From Bacteroidota bacterium (lineage in GTDB: Bacteria; Bacteroidota; Bacteroidia; B-17B0; Aurantibacillaceae), in NCBI GenBank assembly GCA_025362395.1, contig JANYGK010000036.1:1-64000 (forward strand): a stretch of DNA of 64,000 bases, given 5' to 3'. Shown here in pieces: positions 34,924 to 43,358 of this stretch (positions within the stretch are counted from its first letter, which is position 1; each line of letters begins with the position of its first letter). The position numbers and the translations under genes were made by a program. The notes under the pieces are model-generated. The model was given only the letters and a program-made list of their open reading frames with translations. It did no database searches and was not told the DNA's origin.

Positions 34924-35673
34924 ATGAATTTATTAGAATTAACCATACTATTATCCTTACCTGTTTTAATAACCGGCTTTATATTTTTGTCGTTAAAAAT
35001 TAAAGCTAAAAATTTAAGATTTTTACTGGCGTTCAGCGCAGCCTATCTATTTGCTATTTCAGTCACGCATCTATTGCCGGAGTGCTACGAAGGATCTAAC
35101 GGGAAAACAATCGGCTTGTTTATTTTAATAGGTTTCTTTATCCAGATTTTTATCGAATACTTCAGCACGGGTATTGAACACGGGCATATTCATGCACATA
35201 CCGACTCCTGTACAAAACACTTGCCCTTGGGTATGATCACCGGTTTGTACCTGCACTCTTTATTGGAGGGTTTACCTATTTATCAAAGCGGTATCATTGT
35301 TAATACTGCTGAAACCACAGTGCTTTCCACACAGCAATCTTTAATATTTGGCATTACCCTGCATAATATTCCTATTGCCATTGCTTTTGTAACATTATTA
35401 TTAGAACATAAAGTGTCAAGATCGAAAACAGTTTTACTGTTAATCGGTTTCGCTTTAATGGCGCCTTTAGGTTGTTTTATCAGCTACATATTAAATTCGG
35501 TAGGTGTGCAAAATTACGACGGTTTTATGAAATTATCTTTTGGTATTGTGATCGGGATCTTCCTGCATATTTCGACTGCCATTATGTTTGAAACAAGTGA
35601 AAATCATAAATACAACATAGCAAAAATTGCTTCAATGATAGCCGGTGTTTTATTGGCAGCATTTATCAGTTAA
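34924..35673 (+). CDS. ZIP family metal transporter
   Basis: A 249-residue inner-membrane protein with about eight hydrophobic segments. The ZIP metal path is marked by HSLLEGLPI and LHNIPIAIAF, the counterparts of the family's TM4 and TM5 His motifs, and a His-rich loop (HGHIHAHTDSC) lies between TM3 and TM4 as in ZIP proteins. It probably imports zinc or another divalent metal. The stop codon overlaps the priA ATG by one base (TAATG), so the two are translationally linked. Confidence 0.87.
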   Translation: MNLLELTILLSLPVLITGFIFLSLKIKAKNLRFLLAFSAAYLFAISVTHLLPECYEGSNGKTIGLFILIGFFIQIFIEYFSTGIEHGHIHAHTDSCTKHLPLGMITGLYLHSLLEGLPIYQSGIIVNTAETTVLSTQQSLIFGITLHNIPIAIAFVTLLLEHKVSRSKTVLLLIGFALMAPLGCFISYILNSVGVQNYDGFMKLSFGIVIGIFLHISTAIMFETSENHKYNIAKIASMIAGVLLAAFIS

Positions 35674-38174
35674 TGGAAAATGATACTTTATTTATAGATG
35701 TAATTGTGCCGCTTTCAGTAGCCAATAAGTTTACGTACCGTATCCCTAAGGAACTCAACGACTCTATTGTCATCGGTAAACGCGTCATCGTCCAATTCGG
35801 TAAATCAAAATTTTATACAGCTATAGTGTATAATATTCATTCAAATCCGCCAAAAGAATATACAGCCAAATACATTGATACTATTTTAGATGATGAGCCC
35901 ATTGTGACTGCAGCTCAATTACAATTATGGGATTGGATCTCACAGTATTATGTATGTAACCCGGGAGATGTAATGAACGCGGCTTTGCCGAGCGGTTTAA
36001 AATTAAGCAGTACATCACATATTACCTTAAATCCAAATTTTAGTTTGGATGAAATGGCTTACGACTATTTTACGGAAAAAGAACATACCGTGCTGGAAGC
36101 ATTGCAGGCTAACGCCTCTTTAAGCTTTGAAGACGTAAGTGTAATGCTTGGTATTAAAACAGTACAGGTATTTATAAATAAGCTGATTAAAAAAGGTGCT
36201 ATCGTTATTTACGAAGAAATAAAAGATAAGTATAAACCTAAACTGGTTGATTATATTGGTGTGAATCATGTTTTGCTTAATAACGAATTACAATTAAAAG
36301 AAGTTTTAGATACGTTAGAAAAAAAAGCCTTTAAGCAGGCTGAAGTTTTATTGGCTGTTTTACATTTATTAAGAACAGATGATACTGCCAAACAATTAGG
36401 ATTGGTGAAAAAATCACTGTTGCTCAAAACCTTTGATACAGCTGTGATTAAAGGCTTGGTGAAGAAAGAAATCTTTATTGAAACAGAGCTTGAAACAAGC
36501 CGTTTGTTATTTGATAATAAAGAAAAAACAAGTAAAATATTAAATAACTTTCAAATACAAGCACTTAAAGAAATTGAAGACGGGTTTGAAACCAAACAGG
36601 CCGTTTTGTTGCATGGCGTTACGGGAAGCGGGAAGACGGAAATTTATTCTGAATTAATTAATAAAGTAGTAACAGAAGGGAAACAGGTATTGTATCTGGT
36701 TCCTGAAATTGCTTTAACGACCCAACTCATTAACAGGATCCGCGCCGTGTTTGGTGATTCAGTAGGGATTTATCATTCTAAATTCAGTGAGAATGAACGG
36801 ATTGAGATCTGGAATTCTATTTTACATGAAAATGATACGAGCATTGACGCCAAACATTTTAAAGTTGTCTTAGGAACCCGCTCCGCTTTATTTTTACCAT
36901 TCAACAATTTAGGATTAATTATTATTGACGAAGAGCACGATAATTCTTATAAACAACAAGATCCTGCGCCTCGTTACCATGCGCGCGATGCAGCTATGTA
37001 CCTGGCAGGCTTACATAAAGCAAAAGTATTGTTGGGAACAGCCACACCGTCGTTTGAGAGTTATTACAATGCATTGCATCATAAATTCGGTTTGGTAAGA
37101 CTTGCCCAACGTTTTGGAAATGCCTCTTTACCGGAAACAATTATTTGCGATCTAAAAAAAGAAACACAGCAACAGCAAAACAAATCTATTTTTTCGCATC
37201 AGTTAATTAATGCTATTACTGAAACTCTTAAAAAGAAAGAGCAAGTTATTTTATTTCAAAACCGAAGAGGCTTCGCCCCCTATACTGAATGCAGCTCTTG
37301 TCACTGGATCCCGCATTGCACACATTGTGATGTAGCGTTGATCTACCATAAACAAACCAATAAATTAAGTTGCCATTATTGCGGTTATACCATGCAGCCT
37401 CCTACAAGCTGCCATGCCTGCGGAAATAATAATTTAAAATACAAAGGCTTTGGGACTGAAAAAATTGAAGAAGAAATAGAGATCTTATTTCCGACTGCTA
37501 AAGTAGCCCGTATGGACTTGGACACAACCCGCAGTAAATACGCCTACAAGCAATTAATTGATGAATTTGAATTAGGAAACATTGATATTTTAGTGGGCAC
37601 GCAAATGGTGACTAAAGGCTTAGACTTTGATAATGTAAGCGTAGTAGGTGTTTTAAATGTAGACAGTGTTTTAAATTTTCCTGATTTCCGTTCGTATGAA
37701 AAAGCGTACCAGCTAATTGTGCAGGTAAGCGGCAGGGCAGGACGTAAGCAAAAAAAAGGAACAGTGTACATACAAACAAATCAACCCGAACACGAGGTCA
37801 TTCATCATGTACTGGCAGATAATTATTTACAGTTCTATCAATCACAAATTCATGAGCGCGAGCAGTTTCATTATCCGCCCTTTACACGTGTGATTGAGTT
37901 ATCAATTATTTCAAAAGATATAACGGTTGTAAATGATATAGCTGAGCAATTAGCAAATCAATTAAAGCCTTTATTCGGCGGAATGCTTCTTGGGCCTGAG
38001 TTTCCTTTGGTAGCTAAGATCAAAGACCAATATCACAAACGTATTCTTTTAAAAATAAACCGAGAATATTCGCCCACACAGGTACGTAATGTATTGAAAC
38101 AGGAAATGGATATACTCCAATACAATAACAAAAAAAGTATCTACCGTTTGCAGGTAGATGCTGATCCGGTTTAA
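35673..38174 (+). CDS. priA: Primosomal replication restart helicase PriA
   Basis: PriA reloads the replisome at stalled forks. The 833-residue protein has the N-terminal 3'-DNA-binding region (DVIVPLSVANKFTYRIP), a winged-helix region, and the DEAD-like helicase core with Walker A GVTGSGKTE and Walker B IIDEEHD. A zinc-binding cysteine array lies in ECSSCHWIPHCTHC, CHYCGY and CHACG (eight Cys in pairs). Later helicase motifs include VGTQMVTKGLDF and VSGRAGR. Length is somewhat above E. coli PriA (732). Overlaps the ZIP gene start by one base and ends 20 bp before a convergent small lipoprotein gene. Confidence 0.95.
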   Translation: MENDTLFIDVIVPLSVANKFTYRIPKELNDSIVIGKRVIVQFGKSKFYTAIVYNIHSNPPKEYTAKYIDTILDDEPIVTAAQLQLWDWISQYYVCNPGDVMNAALPSGLKLSSTSHITLNPNFSLDEMAYDYFTEKEHTVLEALQANASLSFEDVSVMLGIKTVQVFINKLIKKGAIVIYEEIKDKYKPKLVDYIGVNHVLLNNELQLKEVLDTLEKKAFKQAEVLLAVLHLLRTDDTAKQLGLVKKSLLLKTFDTAVIKGLVKKEIFIETELETSRLLFDNKEKTSKILNNFQIQALKEIEDGFETKQAVLLHGVTGSGKTEIYSELINKVVTEGKQVLYLVPEIALTTQLINRIRAVFGDSVGIYHSKFSENERIEIWNSILHENDTSIDAKHFKVVLGTRSALFLPFNNLGLIIIDEEHDNSYKQQDPAPRYHARDAAMYLAGLHKAKVLLGTATPSFESYYNALHHKFGLVRLAQRFGNASLPETIICDLKKETQQQQNKSIFSHQLINAITETLKKKEQVILFQNRRGFAPYTECSSCHWIPHCTHCDVALIYHKQTNKLSCHYCGYTMQPPTSCHACGNNNLKYKGFGTEKIEEEIEILFPTAKVARMDLDTTRSKYAYKQLIDEFELGNIDILVGTQMVTKGLDFDNVSVVGVLNVDSVLNFPDFRSYEKAYQLIVQVSGRAGRKQKKGTVYIQTNQPEHEVIHHVLADNYLQFYQSQIHEREQFHYPPFTRVIELSIISKDITVVNDIAEQLANQLKPLFGGMLLGPEFPLVAKIKDQYHKRILLKINREYSPTQVRNVLKQEMDILQYNNKKSIYRLQVDADPV

Positions 38175-38193
38175 TTAAACTCTATAAATTTCA

Positions 38194-38418
38194 TTACTTT
38201 ATTTTATCTTCGGTAGTGGTATCGTTGCTTGTGGGCTCAGTAGATCTCATGGTATCATTTGAGCTTTTTCCGTTTCCATCAAGGTGTTTCACCCTATCAC
38301 TTTCATACTCTGAGGTAGGATCATTAGCACCGTTCCCGGTATTTTCCTTATTGCCACAGCTTGTAATTGCTAAAATAAATACACTTACAATTGCTAATGT
38401 TATTTGTTGAATTTTCAT
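38194..38418 (-). CDS. Small lipoprotein of unknown function
   Basis: A 74-residue reading frame with a clear lipoprotein signal, MKIQQITLAIVSVFILAITSC (lipobox AITSC), followed by a hydrophilic, Ser/Thr/Asn/Asp-rich tail without aromatic residues other than one Tyr. The tail looks disordered; the whole resembles short Bacteroidota lipoproteins of unknown role. The opposite strand frame is less likely because it lacks such organisation. The gene lies convergent to priA with no room for other features. Confidence 0.72.
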   Translation of the reverse strand: MKIQQITLAIVSVFILAITSCGNKENTGNGANDPTSEYESDRVKHLDGNGKSSNDTMRSTEPTSNDTTTEDKIK

Positions 38419-38433
38419 AATCGATTATTTACA

Positions 38434-38453
38434 ATATATATATATATATATAT
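38434..38453. repeat. AT dinucleotide repeat
   Basis: About ten alternating A/T dinucleotides, 16 bp upstream of the small lipoprotein ATG on its strand, so it overlaps the likely promoter zone and could be slip-prone. Confidence 0.85.
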
Positions 38454-38660
38454 TCAATAGTAATGCCAATAATAATAATTTTTTGGTGTATAAATGCTTC
38501 TACACTTAATTTTTTATTACAGAATTAAATTTTACTATGGAATTTAAAACGCTGTGAAAACATTTGCTGTTTCAATCTGTTATTCCAATTCAATAAATTC
38601 TTTTATGAAAAAAGCAGATAGAGTAAGGGTAATTAATAAAATATTTTAATAGCTTATTAA

Positions 38661-38882
38661 TACTTTAATTCTTTAGCGGGATACATGAATTTAGATGTAC
38701 TACTTAATACGCCTATTTGAATTTAACGTGCTATGGAATAGCAAAACCGAAAGAATATCAGCTGAAACACTATTTATTTAGTGAGCATCGATCATTTGAT
38801 CGAATTAAAAAAATATGCTAATCGTTTCCAAGATCAACAAGATGTTTTATTGCTTTTTAAACTAATAAAAAATGGATATTAA
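38661..38882 (+). pseudogene. Decayed nucleotidyltransferase-like gene (3' remnant)
   Basis: One frame (codon phase of 38676 and 38781) keeps the residues GYMNLDVLLNTPI, RAME, QNRKNIS and YLVSIDHLIELKKYANRFQD, interrupted by four or more stop codons (around 38718, 38724, 38739 and 38763). The final 34-codon part, ending KLIKNGY and a TAA at 38880, matches the common end of nucleotidyltransferases of the AbiEii/DUF6036-like group: 'V(S/I)xxxLIxLKxxAxRxQDxxDVxxL'. The part upstream of 38661 is not recognisable. It overlaps the start of the next remnant by 11 bp. Family assignment is from memory of the motif, so moderate. Confidence 0.5.
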
Positions 38883-39075
38883 ACCAAAAACCGAAAACTT
38901 AAATACATGCTTCCACTATACAGTTACAGATGAGCAAATAGAAACGTATCAGTTAAAAAATGCAGAAGAAATTTTTATATGAATTGAAGCAACCTTTAAA
39001 TTTATTTATGAAGCTCAAACTAATGAAGAGAAAATAAGAATGCGGTTGGCTAAACAATTTAACAATATAGGGTGA
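38872..39075 (+). pseudogene. Small partner gene broken by an in-frame TGA
   Basis: ATG at 38872 opens a 67-codon frame with a single internal TGA at codon 37 (38980-38982), then continues to a natural TGA at 39073. Before it: MDIKPKTENLNTCFHYTVTD and EQIETYQLKNAEEIFI; after it: IEATFKFIYEAQTNEEKIRM and RLAKQFNNIG. Bacteroidota relatives I recall read 'EEIFxWIEExxKFxYxxQTPEERxRxxxAK', so the stop replaces a Trp codon (TGG to TGA). The 11-bp overlap with the upstream remnant shows the two were once one operon. Confidence 0.6.
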
Positions 39076-39085
39076 TTAATTTATT

Positions 39086-39123
39086 TAAAACAAACCCCGA
39101 AAAGAAATTCTCTTCAGGGTTTT
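39086..39123 (-). terminator. Terminator of the hpd gene
   Basis: On the minus strand, AAACCCTGAAGA pairs with TCTTTTCGGGGTTT (G-U pairs and a two-base bulge) and is followed by GTTTTAAA, 36 bp after the hpd stop codon. Confidence 0.7.
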
Positions 39124-39158
39124 AATAAATAACTATTTATTTCGTAAATATTTTCAGC

Positions 39159-40322
39159 TTATAACGTTCCGCGTTTGGCCTGTTCTCTTTCTATGCTTTC
39201 AAATAAAGCTTTAAAGTTACCTGCGCCAAAGCCTTTAGCACCCATACGTTGAATAATCTCGTAAAATAAAGTCGGGCGGTCTTCAACAGGCTTCGTAAAG
39301 ATCTGTAATAAATAACCGTCCTCATCAGCATCCACTAAAATAGACAGTTGCTGTAATTTCGAAATATCTTCTTTCATAATATCCATATGCACCCCAAGCC
39401 TCTTAGGTATTTCATCATAGTAAGCTTGTGGCGGTGGCGGTAAAAACTCAATGCCGCGTGATTTTAACTCGGTTACTGTTTTAATAATATCATCGGTTGC
39501 CAGCGCTAAGTGCTGCACACCCGCGCCTTCATAAAAATCAATATATTCTTCGATCTGCGATTTTTTCTTTCCTTCCGCCGGCTCATTAATAGGGAATTTA
39601 ATACGGCCGTTCCCGTTGCTCATTACCTTGCTCATTAAAGCCGAATACTCAGTCGTAATTTGTTTATCATCAAACGATAAAAAATTGACGAAGCCCATTA
39701 CATCTTCATACCATTTTACGGTAGCATCCATTTGGTTCCACCCTACATTACCTACCATGTGGTCAATAAATTTAAGACCGGTCGGTGCAGGATTGTAATC
39801 GCTTTTCCATTCTTTGAAACCCGGTAAAAAAGCACCTTTGTAATTTTTACGTTCTACAAACATGTGCACTGTTTCGCCATAAGTATAAATGGCGGAGCGT
39901 ACTACTTCGCCTTGCTCGTCTTTTTCAACAACAGGTTCCATAAATGATTTAGCCCCGCGCTTTATCGTTTCTTCATACGATTTTCTTGCATCTTCTACCC
40001 ATAACGCAATAACTTTTACACCGTCGCCATGTTTTTTTACATGCTCACCGATAGGTGAATTACTGGTTAAAGCAGTAGTAAATACTAAACGTATCTTATC
40101 TTGCTTTAATACGTAAGATGTGCGGTCTTTTAAACCTGTTTCTAAACCTGCGTAAGCGAAAGATTGATAGCCGAATGCTGTTTTATAATAGTGGGCAGCT
40201 TGCTTAGCGTTACCTACATAAAACTCTACATAATCCGTTCCTAATAAAGGTAAGAAGTCCTGCGCGCCTTCAAATATTTTTTCTAATCCGTATTCTACGT
40301 TTTTTATTTCTTTAGTTGACAT
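39159..40322 (-). CDS. hpd: 4-hydroxyphenylpyruvate dioxygenase
   Basis: Converts 4-hydroxyphenylpyruvate to homogentisate with Fe(II) and O2, the second step of tyrosine breakdown. The 387-residue protein has two vicinal-oxygen-chelate halves: the first from DYVEFYVGNAKQAAHYYKTAFG, the second from GLKFIDHMVGNV (first iron His in DHMVGNV). The other ligands fall in VQHLALATDDI (His) and YLLQIFTKP...FFE/LFYEIIQRMG (Glu in FYEIIQR). The C-terminal GFGAGNFKALFESIEREQ is a signature of the family. hmgA, next in the pathway, lies 3 genes upstream on the same strand. A weak TAAATTTG -7 candidate sits at 40496-40503. Confidence 0.95.
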   Translation of the reverse strand: MSTKEIKNVEYGLEKIFEGAQDFLPLLGTDYVEFYVGNAKQAAHYYKTAFGYQSFAYAGLETGLKDRTSYVLKQDKIRLVFTTALTSNSPIGEHVKKHGDGVKVIALWVEDARKSYEETIKRGAKSFMEPVVEKDEQGEVVRSAIYTYGETVHMFVERKNYKGAFLPGFKEWKSDYNPAPTGLKFIDHMVGNVGWNQMDATVKWYEDVMGFVNFLSFDDKQITTEYSALMSKVMSNGNGRIKFPINEPAEGKKKSQIEEYIDFYEGAGVQHLALATDDIIKTVTELKSRGIEFLPPPPQAYYDEIPKRLGVHMDIMKEDISKLQQLSILVDADEDGYLLQIFTKPVEDRPTLFYEIIQRMGAKGFGAGNFKALFESIEREQAKRGTL

Positions 40323-40620
40323 ACTATTTTAATTTTAAATGGTAATAAATGTTTGATTATTGAATTAAAGGATTCTTTAATTCATAATATTTGGACCCCT
40401 GTAAATTTTACGACCACATGGCCATATACAGTGCTCGAAGCTCTAACTTATTTTTTAATAGTTTAGATTCCATTTTTGAATTTAGTTCAGTATTTCAAAT
40501 TTACACTTTTTAATTCATTTTAAAACAGTTAGCGGGGATTATTAGAAATAGCATGAAATTTTGATTTATTTGCATTTGTTAAAATTTAGGTCTATTTTTA
40601 TTTTGTAAACGATCCATTAT

Positions 40621-41331
40621 ATGAAAATAAAATTTTTACTTCTGCTGATGCCTCTGTGTTTTAGTATGTATTCACAAGACAGTACGATGGCTAAGCATGA
40701 TCATGGGTCTAAAGTTAAGCTGCTGAATCATGAGATCGGTTTTAATACGGTATCTTTAATTAAACAATTAGTAAGCAACAATCCGTCTTCTACACTTCCT
40801 CAGCTACCTTACGCTGTTTTTTATAACCTGTATTATAAAAATAGTGTGGGCATAAGAGTTGGTGTAGGTTTAACCACAGGTAGTACTGAAACATATATTA
40901 GCGGGCAAGCTGATAAAAGGGTTACAAAATCAAATTCTCAGGATGTAAGGCTTGGGATAAGTTATAATTTTATCAAGTCAAGGCGGTTTACTGCTAATGT
41001 ATTTGGTGACTATATATACACTCACAATAATTTGTATTCCACCAACACATCAACAACCCAAACTTTCCCTAATCCTATTTCAACATTAACAGTTGAAAGT
41101 AATGATAATATAGTTGGAAACGGAGGTGAAATAGGAATAGGTTTAAAATATACTATTATAAAACACCTTAGTATTTACGCGGAAGTACCTTTGGTTTTTC
41201 TTGCAAAACAAACATCCTCCAATACAAGCGTCAACGATTCAGGAAGTTTGAGCCTGACTATCTCATCAGTTAAAAATTCAAGCTCCCAAATAATATTACC
41301 CACAACCATATATTTAGTGCTAACCTTTTAA
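40621..41331 (+). CDS. Putative outer-membrane beta-barrel protein
   Basis: A 236-residue exported protein: signal peptide MKIKFLLLLMPLCFSMYSQ, then a short His-rich start (AKHDHGSK), and alternating amphipathic strands such as SVGIRVGVGLTTGSTE, DVRLGISYNFIKSRRFTANV and EIGIGLKYTIIKHLSIYAEV, ending in an aromatic Phe (LVLTF) as expected of a BAM-inserted barrel. I do not recognise the family. The diheme peroxidase starts 10 bp after its stop, so the two are almost certainly co-transcribed; it may serve that protein's assembly or a shared transport role, but this is a guess. Confidence 0.7.
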   Translation: MKIKFLLLLMPLCFSMYSQDSTMAKHDHGSKVKLLNHEIGFNTVSLIKQLVSNNPSSTLPQLPYAVFYNLYYKNSVGIRVGVGLTTGSTETYISGQADKRVTKSNSQDVRLGISYNFIKSRRFTANVFGDYIYTHNNLYSTNTSTTQTFPNPISTLTVESNDNIVGNGGEIGIGLKYTIIKHLSIYAEVPLVFLAKQTSSNTSVNDSGSLSLTISSVKNSSSQIILPTTIYLVLTF

Positions 41332-41341
41332 AGTTAATACG

Positions 41342-42484
41342 ATGAAAACTAAAATAGTAATTTTATTTTTTTTGATAATTTGCGCACTGCTTGCCTGTAA
41401 AAAACAGGGAATAGAAGAATCTGTAAATTATAGCAGCATTCCTGTACTTCCCGAAATACCCTATGTATATCCGAAAGCAGTTACAAATGAACTTGCAACC
41501 TTAGGCAGAGTTTTATTTTATGATAAAAATATGTCGCTCAACAACAGCATTTCCTGTTCAAGCTGTCACCAACAAGCCAAAGCTTTTTGTGATAATCAAA
41601 AATTCAGTACCGGTTTAGAGGATGCTAAAACTCAAAGGAATGCCCCTTCCATATTTGCTAAATCGGGACGTATGTTTTGGGATGGCAGGGCTGTGGGGAT
41701 TTCTAATGCGGTATTAAGACCGATCAAAAATCACGTTGAAATGAAATTTGAGGATTTGGACAAATTGGCTGCCAAGCTTTCTAAAATTGTATATTACCCT
41801 GCATTATTTAATTCGGCGTTCGGCTCATTAGATATTGACAGTTTAAAAATACAACAGGCTCTTCTTTCATTTATAGAAAACTTTACATTTTCAAATAATA
41901 AATTTTTACAGTCTCTTACCAATGAACATATACTTAACGCATCTGAGTTTAACGGCAAAATATTATTTTTCGGCAAAGCAAAATGTTCTAATTGTCATCA
42001 CATTTCCGGGACTTTAGGTAGTAACGGTTACGGCTCTACAAACGAATCTTTTAACATAGGCCTCGATCTTGCTTATGCCGATAACGGTGTGGGAAGCATT
42101 ACTAACAACGCAAATGAAAACGGCAACTTTATGGTGCCAACCTTATTAAATGTTGAATATACAGCACCCTTTATGCACGATGGCAGATTTAAAACATTAG
42201 ATGAAGTTGTAGAGCATTATAACAGCGGTGTGAAAAACAATTCTAACTTGGATCCTTTGTTGCGTAATACCACTTTGGTTGGCAACATGACGGAAGCTCA
42301 GCTGTTACAACAGTTTGATGTCAACCATGATGGGATAATAACCAATAATGAAATATCTTCTATTCCCACACAGCAATTAAACTTAACCGTTTCAGAGAAA
42401 AAAAATTTAGTGGACTTTTTGAAAACATTAACAGATCCTTCTATCTTAAGCGATAAACGATTCAGTGATCCCTTTAAACATTAA
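41342..42484 (+). CDS. Diheme cytochrome c peroxidase-family lipoprotein with an EF-hand
   Basis: A 380-residue CcpA/MauG-type diheme protein anchored as a lipoprotein (MKTKIVILFFLIICALLAC). Heme 1 binds CSSCH (C72-H76) and heme 2 CSNCH (C215-H219). The Met/His region after heme 2 reads VPTLLNVEYTAPFMHDGRFKTLD, as in peroxidases. Near the end, D326-V-N-H-D330-G-I-I-T-N-N-E337 is a complete 12-residue EF-hand loop, unusual for this family. It may detoxify peroxide or oxidise a partner protein in the periplasm. It is the second gene of a pair with the putative barrel and overlaps the convergent lipoprotein gene by 4 bases. Confidence 0.9.
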   Translation: MKTKIVILFFLIICALLACKKQGIEESVNYSSIPVLPEIPYVYPKAVTNELATLGRVLFYDKNMSLNNSISCSSCHQQAKAFCDNQKFSTGLEDAKTQRNAPSIFAKSGRMFWDGRAVGISNAVLRPIKNHVEMKFEDLDKLAAKLSKIVYYPALFNSAFGSLDIDSLKIQQALLSFIENFTFSNNKFLQSLTNEHILNASEFNGKILFFGKAKCSNCHHISGTLGSNGYGSTNESFNIGLDLAYADNGVGSITNNANENGNFMVPTLLNVEYTAPFMHDGRFKTLDEVVEHYNSGVKNNSNLDPLLRNTTLVGNMTEAQLLQQFDVNHDGIITNNEISSIPTQQLNLTVSEKKNLVDFLKTLTDPSILSDKRFSDPFKH

Positions 42485-43311
42485 GGAGTAATTGTTAAAT
42501 TGGATCTAATATATTGATTATTTAACTCGAAAATATTCACTTTGCTGTCTATCGTTATATTCGAATAATTAATTGCGTAAAATGAAATTTGTCCATAATA
42601 TGAAGAAGTATACAAATACATCATATCCTGTGCGGTAAAGGTTACTGAGGTTGAATTTTTTGGAAGTCTTTTTACAATCGCTCTACTTAAATTTCCATCA
42701 TTTAAACTAACAATTAATGAATCGTAATTTGTTATATTATTTCCAAGGTTAATAGTAAGATCAGATCCTTTAGAAAAAGAATTATTTACGACAAGTGAAT
42801 TGGTAGTAATAGTAGGATACCCTATGTTTAGGCTCGTATTAATAGGTTTAAAGGTTTTATTTCCTTCATGTTGCCAATTTATAGCATAGTTTATAGCATT
42901 TACATTGTTTTGGCTATACATATAATAAAACTCTGAGCCTCCACCGCTTTTGTTTAAATTTTGGTTGTTTACATACACATTCCCTACATCAATATTTCCA
43001 CCGGCGGCAGTCATATTACCTGCAAAAACTTTGGTGTTTGTATAATGATTATATGAATTTATTAAATTTCTTGCAGGATCAGAAAAAGCAGCGTAAGCAT
43101 AAATGTAGTAAACAGCGGAGTTTGAACCGGATACATTGGTTTGAATGCAGCTATACAAATAGCCGTTTATAGCCTTATTATTTTCAGGTAATCCGTAAGC
43201 CATTTCAGTATTAATGATGGTAGGTTGCGGAGGTACATTCGATTTTTTCTTACATGAAACTATTAATAGTGCAGATGCAAAAGTTAAAATAAGTGTAGCC
43301 TGTAATTTCAT
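42481..43311 (-). CDS. Lipoprotein of unknown function
   Basis: A 276-residue protein with signal MKLQATLILTFASALLIVSC (lipobox LIVSC) followed by KKKSN. The rest is rich in Asn, Ser, Tyr and Thr, with beta-type alternation, repeated Asn-Tyr pairs and no Cys after the lipobox except one (YSCIQ). Segments such as SDLTINLGNNITNYDSLIVS suggest beta-sandwich folding. I do not recognise the family. It is convergent with the peroxidase and 47 bp downstream of hmgA in the same direction, so it may be read through from hmgA. Confidence 0.75.
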   Translation of the reverse strand: MKLQATLILTFASALLIVSCKKKSNVPPQPTIINTEMAYGLPENNKAINGYLYSCIQTNVSGSNSAVYYIYAYAAFSDPARNLINSYNHYTNTKVFAGNMTAAGGNIDVGNVYVNNQNLNKSGGGSEFYYMYSQNNVNAINYAINWQHEGNKTFKPINTSLNIGYPTITTNSLVVNNSFSKGSDLTINLGNNITNYDSLIVSLNDGNLSRAIVKRLPKNSTSVTFTAQDMMYLYTSSYYGQISFYAINYSNITIDSKVNIFELNNQYIRSNLTITP

Positions 43312-43358
43312 ATAATTTATTTTTTAATTTTTAAACTGTTAAACTAATTTATTTTTAA

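Noticed and set aside
38872-39075. TGA at 38980 read as tryptophan or selenocysteine (recoding)
   Set aside because: TGA is a normal stop for other genes here (e.g. ispD at 1756), and the neighbouring frame contains TAA, TAG and TGA stops, so decay by mutation is simpler; no SECIS-like hairpin was seen.
40323-40620. Possible small gene or RNA in the 298-bp divergent gap between hpd and the barrel gene
   Set aside because: Apart from a weak minus-strand TAAATTTG (40496-40503) and a near-consensus -7 for the barrel gene, no open frame with a plausible start or stable hairpin was seen.
41342-42484. Methanobactin-type (MbnH/MbnP) copper module for the peroxidase cluster
   Set aside because: The diheme protein fits the broad MauG/CcpA family, but the neighbouring barrel and lipoprotein do not show MbnP-like motifs that I can recognise, so the specific label is unsupported.
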